A DNA stretch of 6,617 nucleotides, taken from Chloroflexota bacterium. Its GTDB lineage: Bacteria > Chloroflexota > UBA5177 > JANWHV01. Positions within the stretch are counted from its first letter, which is position 1. Every line of letters starts with the position of its first letter. The notes under the pieces were generated by a model. The model was not told the origin of the DNA. It made no database searches and was given only the letters and a program-made list of their open reading frames with translations. Where the stretch lies: positions 1 to 6,617 of the forward strand of contig JANWHO010000131.1 in the NCBI GenBank assembly GCA_025450375.1, read 5' to 3'. A program made the translations under genes and the position numbers. Positions 5,514 to 6,617 of this stretch are shown here, piece by piece.

Positions 5514-5577
5514 TCCTCCGTATTGCTATGTGGATCAATGGCGCATGTGATCCGGCCCCATAGCGGAAAACGGAGGA
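5514..5577 (+). promoter_or_regulatory. leader stem-loop masking the propeller gene ribosome binding site
   Basis: Three nested perfect stems: TCCTCCGT (5514-5521) with ACGGAGGA (5570-5577), GCTATG (5525-5530) with CATAGC (5559-5564), and GGATCA (5532-5537) with TGATCC (5548-5553), 20 bp in all around a 10-nt loop. The Shine-Dalgarno GGAGG (5572-5576), 8 nt before the ATG at 5585, is wholly inside the outer stem. If transcribed from upstream, the mRNA would have low initiation until the stem opens through heat, a ligand, a protein or ribosome action. No promoter with both boxes is visible between the terminator and the gene, so whether the full stem is transcribed is uncertain. Confidence 0.5.
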
Positions 5578-5584
5578 AGGAGCG

Positions 5585-6617
5585 ATGGCGCGACGATATA
5601 GGTATTTCAGTACGATCCTCTTGCTGGCCGCCCTTCTCAGCGGCCTGGCCGGGTCGGCCCGGGCCGACCCTGGTTCGTTTCTTGGTCGCTTCACTACCGT
5701 GAGCGTGGTCGCCTCGACCGTGCCCGCGAATGGCGACATCAATCCCTACGGCGTGGCGGTGGTGCGGGCCAGCACCGGCAGTCTGGTCCGGGGCGACGTG
5801 CTGGTCAGCAACTTCAACGCCAAGAGCAACTTCCAGGGGACCGGCACGACCATCGTGCAAGTATCGCCGACCGGCCAGCAAAGTCTATTTGCTCAGATCC
5901 CCAGTACCCTCCCCGGCGCATGCCCCGGTGGAGTTGGCCTGACCACGGCGCTGGTCGCCCTCCGCGGCGGTTGGGTGATCGTAGGCAGCCTGCCAACCAC
6001 GAATGGCCAGGCCGCCACCGCGGGAGCAGGCTGCTTGCTGGTCCTGAATAGTCAAGGCAGCGTGGTGGAAACGATCACCGGGCCCTTGATCAATGGTCCC
6101 TGGGACATGACCGCGCTCGACCTGGGCTCCGCGGCAGTGCTGTTCGTGACCAACGTGCTCAATGGCACGGTGGCCGGCAGTCCCAATGTGGTCAATCAAG
6201 GTACGGTCGTGCGTATTGTACTTACCAGTTCGTCTGAGTTCGCGCCTCGGGTGCTGCGGGAGACCGTGATCGGCTCCGGCTTCCCCGAGCGTACCGACCC
6301 GAATGCGCTGGTAATCGGCCCGACCGGCGTGGGCTTCTCGCTCTTTGGCGGGAATGACGAGGATTTCAGCGCCCGCGCCGGAGCGCGGAATATGTTGGGA
6401 AGCAACGACGATCGCGGCGCGGTCGACACCCTGTACGTCGCGGACAGCCTGGATAACCGGATCGCCGCGATCCCCCGTGCCCTGATCCGCCGGGACAGCG
6501 CCGGGATTGGGAACACCGTCTCGTCCGGCGCCCCGCTGAACGATCCACTTGGCCTGGCCATCGCGCCCAACGGCCACATCATCACCGCCAATGGTAACGA
6601 CGGCAACCTGGTGGAAA
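5585..6617 (+). CDS. exported beta-propeller-like (NHL/SMP-30-style) protein, 3' end missing
   Basis: The frame is open for 344 codons to the window edge. A Sec signal peptide is plain: R3-R4, hydrophobic core 8-22, cleavage after A-R-A (25-27) before D28. The mature part consists of blade-like repeats: N-P-Y-G-V-A-V (53-59), D-V-L-V-S-N-F-N (71-78), D-T-L-Y-V-A-D-S-L-D-N-R-I (281-293) and P-L-G-L-A-I-A-P-N-G (321-330) followed by ITANGNDGN. These resemble NHL or SMP-30 propellers, in which each blade pairs a LAV/LAI strand with a LYVAD/ITAN strand. C-P-G-G-V-G-L-T-T-A-L (113-123) and G-C-L-L-V-L (149-154) recur in a secreted hypothetical family I recall; C113 and C150 could form a disulfide. 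Its function is unknown. An insert-like acidic, glycine-rich stretch lies at 253-279. GGAGG (5572-5576) is 8 nt before the ATG. It is separated from the nucleotidase by a strong terminator, so it is probably its own unit. Confidence 0.8.
   Translation, partial: MARRYRYFSTILLLAALLSGLAGSARADPGSFLGRFTTVSVVASTVPANGDINPYGVAVVRASTGSLVRGDVLVSNFNAKSNFQGTGTTIVQVSPTGQQSLFAQIPSTLPGACPGGVGLTTALVALRGGWVIVGSLPTTNGQAATAGAGCLLVLNSQGSVVETITGPLINGPWDMTALDLGSAAVLFVTNVLNGTVAGSPNVVNQGTVVRIVLTSSSEFAPRVLRETVIGSGFPERTDPNALVIGPTGVGFSLFGGNDEDFSARAGARNMLGSNDDRGAVDTLYVADSLDNRIAAIPRALIRRDSAGIGNTVSSGAPLNDPLGLAIAPNGHIITANGNDGNLVE

Noticed and set aside
5885..6577. 230-codon minus-strand open frame opposite the propeller gene
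   Set aside because: The plus frame has a ribosome site, a signal peptide and propeller motifs; the minus product is Arg/Gly/His-rich with no family features.

Overview
This is a GC-rich bacterial window holding six protein genes, two of them cut by the window edges, with short spacers and no RNA gene, CRISPR array, insertion sequence or integrase that I could see. The gene set and protein style (a DUF1343/NamZ hydrolase, an ABC-2 exporter of the COG4586/4587/3694 type, Sec-exported proteins with ARA-type cleavage sites, no lipobox) would suit a Chloroflexota-like or other free-living high-GC bacterium. That taxonomic guess rests on family resemblance only and is weak.

Layout. Positions 1-326 (+) hold the C-terminal end of an exo-beta-N-acetylmuramidase (NamZ, DUF1343). 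It converges, 7 bp apart, with a three-gene ABC exporter operon on the minus strand. That operon reads from right to left: ATPase (2955-1960), first permease (1963-1142), second permease (1140-334). The first two genes are joined by an ATGA overlap, the last two by a 1-bp gap, so the operon almost surely makes one complex in fixed ratio.

A spacer of about 320 bp (2962-3280) separates the exporter from a divergent plus-strand gene. It carries candidate overlapping divergent promoters, two 16-bp perfect dyads that could be operators and, in the exporter leader, three successive hairpins. The last hairpin buries the ATPase ribosome binding site and is mutually exclusive with another pairing. This is the most interesting non-coding part of the window.

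On the plus strand, 3281-3814 encodes a compact YgjP-type zinc metallopeptidase. After 67 bp containing a good -10 box, 3882-5447 encodes an exported UshA-like 5'-nucleotidase. A strong intrinsic terminator (5462-5505) follows, then a leader that can fold into a 20-bp stem covering the Shine-Dalgarno, then an exported beta-propeller-like protein (5585 to the window end, open).

The theme is the cell envelope: wall-fragment hydrolysis, export of an unknown small molecule, extracytoplasmic nucleotide hydrolysis and a secreted propeller protein. No new multigene system is evident. The most distinctive signals are the two structured leaders.
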